Assembly: GCA_002343455.1 (NCBI GenBank)
Contig: DDSR01000313.1
Location: forward strand, 1 to 14,797
Length of the DNA stretch: 14,797 bases
Origin: Deltaproteobacteria bacterium UBA2385
GTDB taxonomy: Bacteria; Myxococcota_A; UBA796; UBA2385
Direction of reading: 5' to 3'
A program made the position numbers and the translations under genes. The notes under the pieces are model-generated. The model was not told the DNA's origin and made no database searches. It saw only the letters and a program-made list of their open reading frames with translations. This document shows positions 14,401 to 14,797 of the stretch, one piece after another (position 1 is the first letter of the stretch; the number at the start of each line of letters is the position of its first letter).

Positions 14401-14797
14401 CTACTTCAGCAGGGAGGGCAGGTAGCCCTCGGGCACCGGCAGGCCGCAGAGCTCCAGCACCGTCGCGCCGATCTGGGCGAGGCCCCCGATGCGCTCGGGG
14501 CTGGGGCCGGCGTTGATGACGCGGCTGTGGGCGAAGTCGACCAGCACGACCGGCACCGGGTTCAGCGAGTGGCTGGTCGAGGGGATCGGCAGGCCCGTGT
14601 CGTCCAGGGCGTAGCCATCGCCTTTGGAGGCGAGGCGGTACATCTCCTCGGCGTTTCCGTGGTCCGCCGTCAGCAGCAGCGCCCCGCCGGCCTGCTGGGT
14701 GGCGTCCAGGATCCGGCTGAGGCAGCGGTCCAGCTCCTCCATCGCCAGGATAGTGGCCTGCTTGTCGCCGGTGTGGCCGACCATGTCCCCGTTGGCG
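14401..14797 (-). CDS. gpmI: 2,3-bisphosphoglycerate-independent phosphoglycerate mutase, 5' part outside window
   Basis: The C-terminal ~131 residues of the metal-dependent mutase that interconverts 3- and 2-phosphoglycerate in glycolysis and gluconeogenesis. Visible are ANGDMVGHTG at the right edge, then LLLTADHGNAEEM with the metal-binding Asp-His pair, and TSHSLNPVPVVLVD with the further metal-binding His. The ending LCGLPVPEGYLPSLLK is the normal family C-terminus (stop TAG at 14401-14403). The N-terminal part, including the phosphoserine active site, lies beyond the window. It converges on the 348-residue protein gene with a gap of only 22 bases, in which no terminator hairpin is apparent. 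Confidence 0.95.
   Translation of the reverse strand, partial: ANGDMVGHTGDKQATILAMEELDRCLSRILDATQQAGGALLLTADHGNAEEMYRLASKGDGYALDDTGLPIPSTSHSLNPVPVVLVDFAHSRVINAGPSPERIGGLAQIGATVLELCGLPVPEGYLPSLLK

Noticed and set aside
1..14797. tRNA, rRNA, CRISPR array, insertion sequence or attachment site
   Set aside because: All intergenic gaps are under 135 bases and were read; none shows cloverleaf, spaced repeats, transposase or terminal inverted repeats.

Overview
The window is a GC-rich, densely coded bacterial chromosome segment of ordinary housekeeping and respiratory genes with a few lineage-specific ones. It probably comes from a myxobacterium-like lineage (Myxococcota, former Deltaproteobacteria). 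The reasons are a secreted HExxH metalloprotease that ends in a MYXO-CTERM-like Cys-Gly-Cys / hydrophobic / Arg-Arg tail, a lipoprotein joining ASPM-SPD-2-Hydin-like ('choice-of-anchor D') repeats to a von Willebrand A domain, and a caa3-type oxidase operon fronted by a membrane-anchored Sco protein. No mobile element, tRNA, rRNA or CRISPR array was seen. The species cannot be named from the sequence.

Layout, left to right. (1) 1-695, minus: type I signal peptidase, cut by the window edge. (2) 811-2960, plus: a Nudix hydrolase and the metalloprotease, joined by an ATGA overlap. (3) 2946-4528, minus: haem O synthase (ctaB) and a Sco copper chaperone, joined by a GTGA overlap; the Sco gene ends inside the metalloprotease gene. 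(4) 4661-9806, plus: a small membrane protein, a second Sco protein, cytochrome c oxidase subunits II (fused to cytochrome c), I, III and IV, and a small zinc-ribbon protein, all overlapping or nearly touching. (5) 9880-10857: type 2 malate dehydrogenase, followed by two hairpins, the second a convincing intrinsic terminator. (6) 10987-12552: VWA lipoprotein. (7) 12569-14378: a tetrapyrrole-methylase-fold methyltransferase overlapping an unrecognised 348-residue protein. (8) 14401-14797, minus: the C-terminal part of cofactor-independent phosphoglycerate mutase.

How they work together. Blocks 3 and 4 form a divergent terminal-oxidase locus. CtaB makes haem O, the precursor of haem A (ctaA is not in the window). 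The two Sco proteins probably deliver copper to the CuA site, and subunits I-IV form an oxidase whose subunit II carries its own cytochrome c. The active-site sequence of subunit I (Tyr-Ser-His-Pro-Val-Val-Tyr, no Glu) points to an A2-type haem-copper oxidase. Malate dehydrogenase and phosphoglycerate mutase are central carbon metabolism genes and need not be linked to respiration.

The best candidate for something undescribed is block 7. The methyltransferase keeps a Tyr-Arg-Tyr spacing like that of the borosin peptide N-methyltransferase OphMA. It is translationally coupled to a Trp-rich protein whose last ~45 residues look like a PqqD-type winged helix. No precursor peptide is visible, so a peptide-modifying role is a hypothesis only.
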